Both the position numbers and the translations under genes were made by a program. A stretch of DNA of 52,862 nucleotides, from contig NZ_LMCY01000029.1 in NCBI RefSeq assembly GCF_001425685.1, positions 5,112 to 57,973 on the forward strand, written 5' to 3'. The stretch comes from Massilia sp. Root335. GTDB lineage: Bacteria > Pseudomonadota > Gammaproteobacteria > Burkholderiales > Burkholderiaceae_D. The notes below the pieces were generated by a model. The model did not search any database. It worked only from the letters and a program-made list of their open reading frames with translations, and was not told where the DNA came from. How positions within the stretch are numbered: position 1 is the first letter of the stretch; each line of letters begins with the position of its first letter. Shown in pieces: positions 8,850 through 16,931 of the stretch.

Positions 8850-9860
8850 ATGGACGACTGGCTCATCCCCACCGCCCAGCGGGCCGTGCTGATCACGGTC
8901 GCGAAGGCCGACGGTTCCGTGCCCCGCGAACCGGGCGCGCGCATGCTGGTCGACGCGTTCAGCCAGTGGGGCACCGTCGGCGGCGGCCACCTGGAACTGC
9001 GCGGCATCGAGACGGCGCGCGCCATGCTGCAAAGCGGTGAAGCGCGCCGGCTGGAACGCTTCCCGCTCGGCCCCAGCCTTGGCCAGTGCTGCGGCGGGGT
9101 CGTGCACCTCGCGTTCGAGCTGGTCGACCGCGCGCACTGCGCGGAGCTGGCCGCGCGCCGCCACGAGGATTGCTGGCGCGTCGTTGCGCTGGATGGTGAG
9201 CCGGACCTGGCGCTCGTCGACGCGCTGGGCCACAACCTCCAGCGCAGCGGCGGCCGCTATCCCGATTTCGAGCGCAGCGGCGGCACCCGCGTGCTGCTGG
9301 ACGGGGACAACCGGCGCTGGCTGGTCGACCACGTCCCGGCGCCGCGCGCGCACGTGATGCTGTTCGGCGCCGGCCACGTGGGCGCGGCCATCGTGCGCCT
9401 GCTGGCGGACCTGCCGTGCCGCGTGACGTGGGTCGACGAACGCGAGGACATGTTTCCGCCCGTGGCGCCGCCCAACGTCGTCGTCGAAGCGACCGACATG
9501 CCGGAAGTCCTGGCGCGCCAGGCCGCCCCCGGCACGTGCTTCCTCGTCATGACGCACAACCACGCGCTGGACCAGCGCCTGACCGAAGCGATCCTCAGAC
9601 GGCCCGCGAACCGGGACTGGTTCGGCCTGATCGGATCGGATACCAAACGCAAGCAGTTCGAGCACCGCCTGCGCGACCGCGGCATCGCGCGCGCGCGCCT
9701 GGACGACATGGTGTGCCCGATCGGCGTCCCCGGCATCAAGGGCAAGGAGCCCGCCGTGATCGCCGTCTCCGTCGTCGCGCAACTGCTGATGGTCTGGGAG
9801 GCGGCGGCCAGGTCCGCCCACACCGCGACCGCAACCCCCGCCTTACTGGAACAAGACTAA
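8850..9860 (+). CDS. xdhC: Xanthine dehydrogenase accessory protein XdhC
   Basis: This 336-residue XdhC/CoxI-family protein binds molybdenum cofactor, promotes its sulfuration and hands it to XdhB. The N-terminal part (LITVAKADGSVPREPGARML, GTVGGGHLE) and the C-terminal Rossmann-like part (VMLFGAGHVGAAIVRLLADL, then TWVDERED) are both present. 'GLIGSDTKRKQFEHRL' is also a typical XdhC segment. It is not part of the mature enzyme. The start follows the xdhB stop by one base, and guaD follows its own stop by one base, so the four genes are one transcription unit. Confidence 0.95.
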   Translation: MDDWLIPTAQRAVLITVAKADGSVPREPGARMLVDAFSQWGTVGGGHLELRGIETARAMLQSGEARRLERFPLGPSLGQCCGGVVHLAFELVDRAHCAELAARRHEDCWRVVALDGEPDLALVDALGHNLQRSGGRYPDFERSGGTRVLLDGDNRRWLVDHVPAPRAHVMLFGAGHVGAAIVRLLADLPCRVTWVDEREDMFPPVAPPNVVVEATDMPEVLARQAAPGTCFLVMTHNHALDQRLTEAILRRPANRDWFGLIGSDTKRKQFEHRLRDRGIARARLDDMVCPIGVPGIKGKEPAVIAVSVVAQLLMVWEAAARSAHTATATPALLEQD

Positions 9861-9861
9861 G

Positions 9862-11169
9862 ATGTCCAACGATACCCGCAACGTGCAGGCCTACCGAGCA
9901 AGCCTGCTGCACTTCCACGCCGATCCGGCGCTGCTTGACAACGCCCACGCGTGGCACGAGGACGGCCTGCTCGTCGTCGAAAACGGCCGCGTGCTCGCCG
10001 CCGGCGACTACGACAAGCTGGTCGCGACGCTGCCGCCCGGGACAGGCATCGTCGACTACCGCGGCCAGATCATCACGCCCGGCTTCATCGACACGCACCT
10101 GCACTTCCCGCAGACCGACATGATCGGCTCGCCCGCGCCGGACCTGTTGCCGTGGCTGGAGAACTACACGTTCCCGACCGAGCGCCAGTTCTCCGACCCC
10201 GTGCACGCGCGCACCGTCGCCGAGTTCTTCCTCGACGAGCTGCTGCGCAACGGCACGACGACGGCGCTGGTCTACTGCACGGTGCACAAGGAATCGGTCG
10301 ACGCGTTCTTCGAGGCCAGCGCCGCGCGCAACCTGCGCATGGCCGGCGGCAAGGTGCTGATGGACCGGAACTGCCCGGACTTCCTGCGCGACACGGCCGA
10401 CCTGCGCGACAGCGAAGACCTCATCAAACGCTGGCACAACAACGGCCGCGCGCTGTACGCGATCACGCCGCGCTTCGCGCCCACGTCGACCCCGGCCCAG
10501 CTGGGCGCCGCGGGCGAACTGGCGCGCGCGTTCCCGACCACGTACATCCAGACCCACGTGTCCGAAAGCCGCGACGAATGCGCGTGGGTGCAGGGCCTGT
10601 TCCCGGACCGCCGCAGCTATCTGCAAGTGTATGAGCACTATGGCCTGATGCGGCCGCGCGCCATGTTCGGCCACTGCATCTGGCTGGACGACGTCGACTT
10701 CGCGCTGATGGCCGATACCGGCTCCGCGATCTCGCACTGCCCGACGTCGAACCTGTTCCTGGGCAGCGGCCTGTTCGACGTCGCCAAGGCCGACGGCGTG
10801 AAGGCCCACGTGTCGCTCGGGACGGACGTCGGCGCCGGCACGTCGTTCTCGATGTTGCAAACAATGAATGAAGCGTATAAAGTTGCGCGATTGAAAGGCA
10901 GCTATCTCCCGGCCCTGCGCATGTTCTATCTCGCCACGCTGGGCGCCGCGCGCAGCATGCAGCTCGAAGGGACGATCGGCAATTTTGCCGCCGGTACCGA
11001 GGCCGACTTCATCGTCCTCGATCCGAAGGCGACGCCGCTGCTGGCGCGCCGCACGGCGAACAGCGATTCGCTCGAGGAAAACCTGTTCGCGCTGGCCCTG
11101 CTGGGCGACGACCGTGCCATCCGCGCCACGTATGCGGCGGGTAAGCGGGTGCACGAGCGGGCGCAGTAA
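9862..11169 (+). CDS. guaD: Guanine deaminase
   Basis: This 435-residue amidohydrolase converts guanine to xanthine and ammonia, feeding the xanthine dehydrogenase coded just upstream. Metal ligands are visible: DTHLHFPQTD (His79, His81), a His in QTHVSES, a His in MFGHCIWL and the Asp in LGTDVGAG. Length and motif order agree with GuaD rather than chlorohydrolase or cytosine deaminase relatives; the HFPQTD block after the metal site is characteristic of guanine deaminases. A REPIN-like repeat begins 26 bp after the stop. Confidence 0.95.
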   Translation: MSNDTRNVQAYRASLLHFHADPALLDNAHAWHEDGLLVVENGRVLAAGDYDKLVATLPPGTGIVDYRGQIITPGFIDTHLHFPQTDMIGSPAPDLLPWLENYTFPTERQFSDPVHARTVAEFFLDELLRNGTTTALVYCTVHKESVDAFFEASAARNLRMAGGKVLMDRNCPDFLRDTADLRDSEDLIKRWHNNGRALYAITPRFAPTSTPAQLGAAGELARAFPTTYIQTHVSESRDECAWVQGLFPDRRSYLQVYEHYGLMRPRAMFGHCIWLDDVDFALMADTGSAISHCPTSNLFLGSGLFDVAKADGVKAHVSLGTDVGAGTSFSMLQTMNEAYKVARLKGSYLPALRMFYLATLGAARSMQLEGTIGNFAAGTEADFIVLDPKATPLLARRTANSDSLEENLFALALLGDDRAIRATYAAGKRVHERAQ

Positions 11170-11195
11170 TTCGAGCACGCGGAACCGCGTTATCA

Positions 11196-11277
11196 CGTCG
11201 TTCCCGCGCAGGCGGGAACCCGAGTTTCATGCGCAGACACTGCGCAAACTTGGGCCCCCGCCTTCGCGGGGGCGACG
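11196..11277. repeat. REPIN-like double palindrome, copy 1
   Basis: The 82-bp element has two GC-rich hairpins in inverted orientation. The left one is CGTCG-TTCCCGC-gcag-GCGGGAA, the right one CCCCCGC-cttc-GCGGGGG-CGACG, with a third small hairpin (TGCGCA...TGCGCA) between them. The ends CGTCG/CGACG pair with each other. It sits between guaD and the adenosine deaminase gene. Related copies are at 45203, 49874, 51325 and 52800. Confidence 0.85.
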
Positions 11278-11337
11278 GTTTTTCGGTTCAGCGGTTGGAG
11301 ACGGGCTGCCACCGATCACTCACCAGCCGAGACCGAT

Positions 11338-12828
11338 ATGACAAAAGTCCTTAGCAGCAGCCTGCTGATCACCCTGGCGGCCCTCGCGGCCACCGCTTCC
11401 GCGCGCCCCCCGGCGTCCGGCCCCAACGAAGCGGCCACGGCGCGCCACTATGCCGCCCTGATCGCGGGCCCCGAGCCCAGGACGGCGGAACTGGTCCTGT
11501 TCTTCTCGCAGATGCCCAAGGGCGGCGACCTGCACCACCATTATTCCGGCGCGATCTATGCCGAGACCTATGTCGACTGGCTGGACAAGCAGGGCGCGTG
11601 CGTCAACAAGCTGACCTACCGCATCGAGACGGACAAGAGCGTCGTCGACTCCGAGCGCGCCAAGCAGCCGAAGGACCGCACCTGCCTGTCGGGTGCCGAC
11701 GTGTATGCCGACGACGCCACGTGGCGCGAGCTGCTGCAGCACTGGTCGAGCAAGGATTTCAACAACCACGGCGCGATCCAGCCGCCGCCCGACCGCCAGT
11801 TCTTCCAGACCTTCGGCTACTTCGGCCCCGTCTCCGACCACAACTTCCACGAAGGCCTCCTCGAGCTGAAGAACCGCGCGCTCGCCGAGAACGTCGGGTA
11901 CATCGAGACGATGTTCAAGAGCCCGGACACGATCTCCGACCCCGAGTTCGACAAGCGGGCCTGGGACACCGCGCGCGACGACGCGAAATTCGCACAGTTG
12001 CTGGACACCGCGCGCCAGAAGCTCGACCCCACCCCGGCCTTCAAGGCGTCGGTCGACGGCTTCGTCAAGACGGTCAACGACGCGGCGCAGGGCATCGACG
12101 ACGACAACTTCACGATGCGCTACCAGACCTACGTCGTGCGCCTGTTCTCGCCGTCGCGCGTGTTCTCGTCCATGCTGGCCGCGTTCGAGGCGGCGGCGCG
12201 GGGCGGCAAGATCGTCGGCGTGAACATCGTGGGCCAGGAAAGCCAGATGGTGTCGATGCGCGACTACACGCTGCACATGCAGATGTTCCGCTTCCTGAAG
12301 AAGGTGTACCCGAAGGTCAACGTGGCCATGCACGCGGGCGAGCTGGCGCTGGGCGACGTGCCGCCGGAAGACCTCAAGTACCACATCGACCAGGCCCTGA
12401 ACGTGGCGGGCGCGCAGCGCATCGGCCACGGCATCGACCTCGCGCACGAGACGAACGCCGTCGGCATCATGAAGACGATGCGGGAGAAGAACATCCCGGT
12501 CGAGATCAACCTGACGTCGAACGCCTTCATCGAGGGCGTGCAGGGCCAGAACCACCCGATCACGCTGTACCGCAAGTATGGCGTGCCGTACGTGATCTCG
12601 ACCGACGACGCCGGCGTGACCCGCCACAACCTGGCCAACGAGTACGTGCTGTTCGCCAGCCGCTACAAGCCGAGCTACGCGGAAGTGAAGAGGGCGTCGT
12701 ACAACAGTATCCGCTACAGCTTCCTGCCCGACGCCGACAAGGCGCGCCTGACGCGCCAGCTCGACGCGCGGTATGCGCGCTTCGAGGCGGACGTCGCGGC
12801 GCTCGACCGCACCGTCGTGAAGCACTGA
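11338..12828 (+). CDS. Secreted adenosine deaminase family protein
   Basis: The 496-residue protein has a Sec signal peptide (cleavage near ATASA/RPP, residue 22), so it should act in the periplasm or outside. Adenosine deaminase motifs are clear: KGGDLHHHYSGA (zinc ligands His66 and His68), AMHAGE (His plus catalytic Glu), RIGHGIDL, and STDDAGV near the C-terminus (Asp pair). It is longer than cytoplasmic Add (about 330-350 residues), with an extra N-terminal region like the secreted ADGF-type deaminases. Predicted reaction: adenosine or deoxyadenosine to inosine or deoxyinosine plus ammonia. It lies between guaD and the TonB receptor and is followed by a strong terminator. The substrate is inferred from family and context. 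Confidence 0.9.
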   Translation: MTKVLSSSLLITLAALAATASARPPASGPNEAATARHYAALIAGPEPRTAELVLFFSQMPKGGDLHHHYSGAIYAETYVDWLDKQGACVNKLTYRIETDKSVVDSERAKQPKDRTCLSGADVYADDATWRELLQHWSSKDFNNHGAIQPPPDRQFFQTFGYFGPVSDHNFHEGLLELKNRALAENVGYIETMFKSPDTISDPEFDKRAWDTARDDAKFAQLLDTARQKLDPTPAFKASVDGFVKTVNDAAQGIDDDNFTMRYQTYVVRLFSPSRVFSSMLAAFEAAARGGKIVGVNIVGQESQMVSMRDYTLHMQMFRFLKKVYPKVNVAMHAGELALGDVPPEDLKYHIDQALNVAGAQRIGHGIDLAHETNAVGIMKTMREKNIPVEINLTSNAFIEGVQGQNHPITLYRKYGVPYVISTDDAGVTRHNLANEYVLFASRYKPSYAEVKRASYNSIRYSFLPDADKARLTRQLDARYARFEADVAALDRTVVKH

Positions 12829-12851
12829 ACGCCGCGGTCATTTCCCTCCTG

Positions 12852-12880
12852 CCGGCGGCGGCTCCGCCGCCGGTTGTTCT
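12852..12880 (+). terminator. Rho-independent terminator after the adenosine deaminase gene
   Basis: A perfect 10-bp stem, CCGGCGGCGG / CCGCCGCCGG, with a two-base loop is followed by TTGTTCT. It starts 23 bp after the stop at 12828. Confidence 0.75.
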
Positions 12881-13285
12881 CCCAGGCGCATATGCATATG
12901 CCGCCTCTGTGGCCAACTCGCTACAAATCCCCCGATTTCTCGTGTCGTTTGCCTAAAAAACAAGCGAAAGAATTTCATTAGAGAATGGCGCATTTATAAT
13001 CCCGCCGTGTCTGATCCTGAGGGAAAAGGCAACCTGCACGCGATGTCATGCCCGTTTTTTAAGCGACTTATACGCGCAAGCTATAAATTCAAAAAAGAAA
13101 ACGTATTTGTCTCGATAAGAGCCTTCATGCATATTGGTCTTTTATTAATGCAACGGCCAAGAAATAGAGCGGATTCCGGTGTAATAGCCTGGAAACAATA
13201 AACCGCTAGACTCGCGTGCGCTGCCTTTTGTTGGTGCATTGTCATCCACAAATGCATCGACAAAACAGCAGTTCGACCGGATACA
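12881..13285. other. AT-rich intergenic stretch, no supported gene
   Basis: This region before the TonB receptor gene is clearly lower in GC than its surroundings. It holds short ORFs on both strands (for example 13007-13201, 64 codons) with no recognisable motif and atypical composition. It most likely holds promoter and leader DNA for the receptor gene. I see no RNA gene. Confidence 0.5.
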
Positions 13286-13349
13286 GACTGGCCGTCATGA
13301 GCTGGCCGGTCCGAGAGTTTGCAGTACTCGAGGGGGGAACACCGTTCCC
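13286..13349 (+). promoter_or_regulatory. Hairpin-rich 5' leader of the TonB receptor gene
   Basis: Three consecutive stem-loops end 33 bp before the start codon: GACTGGCC/GGCCGGTC (13286-13311, one G-T pair), CGAG/CTCG (13312-13330) and GGGAAC/GTTCCC (13335-13349). This could be a structured untranslated leader controlling receptor expression. No known riboswitch consensus is recognised. Confidence 0.4.
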
Positions 13350-13382
13350 AACCATAAAATCAAGTCTATTTGGGGTTAATCA

Positions 13383-16300
13383 ATGATCTATCAAAAACGG
13401 ATCCAGCTGACCAAGCTGGCGCTGGCTCTGTCGATTGCGCTCGCGGGTGCGCCGGCCCTGGCGCAGAACACGACGTCGGCTGTCGGCGGCCGTATCTCGA
13501 GCGCGGATGGCCGACCGGCCGCCGGCGCGTCGGTGCAAATCATCCACACCGAATCCGGTTCGGTCAGCAACGTCGTCGCCGACGCCGAAGGCCGCTACAT
13601 CGCGCGCGGCCTGCGTACCGGCGGTCCGTACACGATCATTATCACCAAGGACGGCGTCACCGAAAAACGCGAAGGCATCTATCTGCAACTGGCGGAAACC
13701 GCCACCGTCGACGCCACCGTCGGCGCGCCGATGCAGACCGTGACCGTCGCCGGCAACCGCGCCCGTTCCGACATTTTCAGCCGCTCCAACATGGGCGCCG
13801 GCACCGCGATCAGCAACACCCAGCTGCAGATCCAGGCGTCGATCAACCGCAACCTGCAGGACTACGCCCGTGCCGATCCGCGCGTGTCGCAGACCGACAA
13901 GGAACGCGGCGAACTGTCCGTCGCCGGCCAGAACTCGCGCTACAACTCGATCACCGTCGACGGCGTGAACGTGAACGACACGTTCGGCCTGGAAGCGAGC
14001 GGCAGCCCGACCGCACGCCAGCCGATCTCGATCGAAGCGATCCAGTCGACGCAGGTGAACGTCGCCAACTACGACGTCACGCAGAAGGGCTACACCGGCG
14101 GCAACATCAACGCCGTCACCAAGTCCGGCACGAACCAGTGGAAGGGCGGCGTGTACTACGTGTACCGCGACGACCGCCTGGCCGGCCAGCGCTACAACTC
14201 GGCCAACGACACCTATTCGGATCCGGTGCCGTTCAAGGAAACGACCAAGGGCGTGTGGGCGAGCGGCCCGCTCGTCGAGGACAAGCTGTTCCTGTACGCG
14301 CTGTCGGAAGAAACCAACTCCTCGCGCAACGCGCCGGACTTCGGCCCGATCGGCTCGAGCAACGGCACGACGGTCGCCATCACGCCGGCCGAAATCGCCG
14401 CCGTGCAGAACATCATGAAGAGCCAGTACGGCGTCAATGCCGGCGGCCTGGCGCAGGGCGGCGGCAACTTCGTCTCGCGCGAGCAGATGCTCAAGGTCGA
14501 CTGGAACATCAGCGACAACCAGCGCGCCAACATCCGCTACCAGCGCACGACGCAGGCCGAGCCGCAGTACTCGCTGTTCAGCGCCACCGGCCTGAGCCTG
14601 GATTCGGCGTACTACTCGCAGGGCAAGCAGATCGAGACCACCGTGGCCCAGCTGTTCTCGGACTGGACCCCGACCTTCTCGACCGAATTGAAGGCGTCGT
14701 CGCGCAACTACGATTCCGTCCCGACCAACAACACGACCCTGCCGACCATCGGCGTGCAGTTCACCGGCGCCGTGCCGGCCGGCACCCCGAGCGGCGTGAC
14801 CACGGGTAGCCGCACCATCAACCTGGGTACGGACAACTCGCGCCACATGAACTCGCTGCGTACCCGTACGCAGGACTACTACGCGGGTGCCAACTGGACG
14901 CTGGGCGACCACGAACTCAAGTTCGGCGCGGACTACCAGAAGAACAAGATCTACAACGCGTTCCTGCAGAACGTGTACGGCAACTACACCTTCGGTTGCG
15001 ACAACAGCCTGAGCTACTCGTTCGGCAGCATCAACTGCAACACCGCGTCGCAAGCCCAGGTCGAAGCCGCCGTGCTGGAAAACCTGCGCACGGGCCGCTT
15101 CACGTCGTACACGCTGCAGGTGCCGGCACCGGGCTTCACGCTGAACGACGCCGTCGCCGGCTTCAACATGACGAACACGGGCCTGTTCCTGCAGGATACG
15201 TGGAACGTCAACCGCCAGCTGACCCTGAACTACGGCTTCCGCGTGGATGACGTGGGCGTCGGCGGCCAGCCGGTCGCCAACGCGAAAGTGGCCCAGGCAG
15301 CGGTGCTGGTGCCGAACGGCCGCCAGACCGGCGGCTTCGGCTACAACAACCAGCAGACGATCGACGGCACCAAGCTGTTCCAGCCGCGCTTCGGCTTCAA
15401 CTACAACTTCGACACGCCGCGCCGCATGCAGCTGCGCGGTGGCGCCGGCCTGTTCCAGGGCGCCGCCATGAGCGTGTGGCTGGCCAACCCGTTCCAGAAC
15501 ACCGGCATGACGACCCAGCAGATCACCTGCTCGGCCACCAGCAACACGAAGTGCCCGCCGACGGCCACCGGCACGTTCAGCACCGACGTCAACAACCAGC
15601 CGCGCCTGGGCGGCTCGACCCCGCCGATCGCCAACGTCGACCTGCTGGACCCGAACCTGAAACAGCCGTCGATCTGGAAAGCCAACCTCGCGTTCGAAAC
15701 GGAACTGCCGTGGTACGGCCTCGTCGCCGGCGCCGAGCTCCTGTACGCCCACACCAAGGACGGCATCTACTTCCAGAGCCTGAACCTGGGCACGTCGACC
15801 CGCACCGCGCCGGACGGCCGCCAGATGTTCTGGAACGCCGGCGGCCTGGACGCCAATTGCTGGAGCGTGGGTAACAACTCGGTCAGCACCAAGAAGGGCT
15901 GCACGAACACGACCAAGTCGCTGTCCAACTCGGCCTTCGGCAACGTGATCAAGGTGACCGGCACCGACAAGGGCGAGACCCGCGTGTCGACCCTGTCGCT
16001 GTCGTACCCGATGACGAAGGGCTTCGGCTGGTCGGTCGCGGCGAGCCACACCTACGCGACGGAAGTGTCGAACCTGACGTCGTCGACGTCGGGCTCGAAC
16101 TTCAACGCCCGTTCGATCTACAACCCGAACGAAGACGTGGCCGCGAACTCGGCCTACCTGGTCAAGAACCGCATCAACGCGCTGCTGAACTTCGAGAAGG
16201 CGTTCTTCGGCACCTATAAAACCCGCTTCGGCGTGTTCTACGAAGGCCGTTCCGGCAAGCCGTACAGCTGGACCTTCAAGAACGACATGAACGGCGACGG

Positions 16301-16787
16301 CGTCAGCGGCAACGACCTGCTGTACATCCCGAAAGCCTTCGGTTCGGGCGAGGTCGTGTTCGCTGGCGATACGGCGACCAACCACGCCAACGAGCAGCGC
16401 TTCTGGGACGTCGTCAACGCCAACAAGGCCCTGCGCAGCGCGGCCGGCAGCGTCGTGACCCGCTACAGCGACTTCTCGCCGTGGACCAACAGCTTCGACC
16501 TGCGCCTGAGCCAGGAAATCCCGGGCATGTTCAAGCGTAACAAGGCGTCGATCTCGTTCGACATCCTCAACTTCGGCAACCTGCTGAACAAGAAGTGGGG
16601 TCACATCAACGAAGCGCCGTTCTTCTCGTCGGGCGGCCAGACCCGCGGCTTCGTCGACTACGCCGGCCTGGATGCGAACGGCCACTACGTGTACGCGGTC
16701 CGCTCGTCGGTCGATCCGCTGCAGATCCGCCAGGTCAAGGGCGAGTCGCAGTGGGCGGCACAGGTCACCGTCAAGTACGAGTTCTGA
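13383..16787 (+). CDS. TonB-dependent receptor, Oar/carboxypeptidase-regulatory type
   Basis: The 1134-residue outer-membrane receptor has a Sec signal (cleavage near PALAQ, about residue 28). A carboxypeptidase-regulatory-like beta-sandwich follows at about 33-115 (VGGRISSADGRPAAGASV, then ADAEGRYIARGLRTGGPYTI). The plug at about 118-250 includes QTVTVAGNRAR and NSITVDGVNVND. A long barrel ends in the aromatic strand VTVKYEF. Oar-type receptors import large or unusual substrates with TonB energy. The gene is framed by terminators at 12852 and 16814 and so has its own transcript. Its neighbours are a secreted adenosine deaminase, a 5'-nucleotidase and an S1/P1 nuclease, so a nucleic-acid-derived ligand is a fair hypothesis but only that. 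Confidence 0.93.
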   Translation: MIYQKRIQLTKLALALSIALAGAPALAQNTTSAVGGRISSADGRPAAGASVQIIHTESGSVSNVVADAEGRYIARGLRTGGPYTIIITKDGVTEKREGIYLQLAETATVDATVGAPMQTVTVAGNRARSDIFSRSNMGAGTAISNTQLQIQASINRNLQDYARADPRVSQTDKERGELSVAGQNSRYNSITVDGVNVNDTFGLEASGSPTARQPISIEAIQSTQVNVANYDVTQKGYTGGNINAVTKSGTNQWKGGVYYVYRDDRLAGQRYNSANDTYSDPVPFKETTKGVWASGPLVEDKLFLYALSEETNSSRNAPDFGPIGSSNGTTVAITPAEIAAVQNIMKSQYGVNAGGLAQGGGNFVSREQMLKVDWNISDNQRANIRYQRTTQAEPQYSLFSATGLSLDSAYYSQGKQIETTVAQLFSDWTPTFSTELKASSRNYDSVPTNNTTLPTIGVQFTGAVPAGTPSGVTTGSRTINLGTDNSRHMNSLRTRTQDYYAGANWTLGDHELKFGADYQKNKIYNAFLQNVYGNYTFGCDNSLSYSFGSINCNTASQAQVEAAVLENLRTGRFTSYTLQVPAPGFTLNDAVAGFNMTNTGLFLQDTWNVNRQLTLNYGFRVDDVGVGGQPVANAKVAQAAVLVPNGRQTGGFGYNNQQTIDGTKLFQPRFGFNYNFDTPRRMQLRGGAGLFQGAAMSVWLANPFQNTGMTTQQITCSATSNTKCPPTATGTFSTDVNNQPRLGGSTPPIANVDLLDPNLKQPSIWKANLAFETELPWYGLVAGAELLYAHTKDGIYFQSLNLGTSTRTAPDGRQMFWNAGGLDANCWSVGNNSVSTKKGCTNTTKSLSNSAFGNVIKVTGTDKGETRVSTLSLSYPMTKGFGWSVAASHTYATEVSNLTSSTSGSNFNARSIYNPNEDVAANSAYLVKNRINALLNFEKAFFGTYKTRFGVFYEGRSGKPYSWTFKNDMNGDGVSGNDLLYIPKAFGSGEVVFAGDTATNHANEQRFWDVVNANKALRSAAGSVVTRYSDFSPWTNSFDLRLSQEIPGMFKRNKASISFDILNFGNLLNKKWGHINEAPFFSSGGQTRGFVDYAGLDANGHYVYAVRSSVDPLQIRQVKGESQWAAQVTVKYEF

Positions 16788-16813
16788 CCCGGACGCGGCC
16801 TGACGCAACGAAG

Positions 16814-16843
16814 ACGGCCGGTGGCGACACCGGCCGTTTTTTT
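16814..16843 (+). terminator. Rho-independent terminator after the TonB receptor gene
   Basis: A perfect 10-bp stem (ACGGCCGGTG / CACCGGCCGT) with a GCGA tetraloop is followed at once by a run of T residues, 26 bp after the stop. Confidence 0.93.
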
Positions 16844-16931
16844 CTTGTCGTATCGCCGCCCGTAAAGACCAGCGTGGCGATACCGCATGCCATAATCGAT
16901 GGCTGCTTTTACGCATGACAAAAGGCTTCAC

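Noticed and set aside
13007..13201. Possible 64-codon gene in the AT-rich gap before the TonB receptor
   Set aside because: No recognisable motif, no convincing ribosome-binding site, and overlapping short frames on the other strand; more likely leader or promoter DNA.
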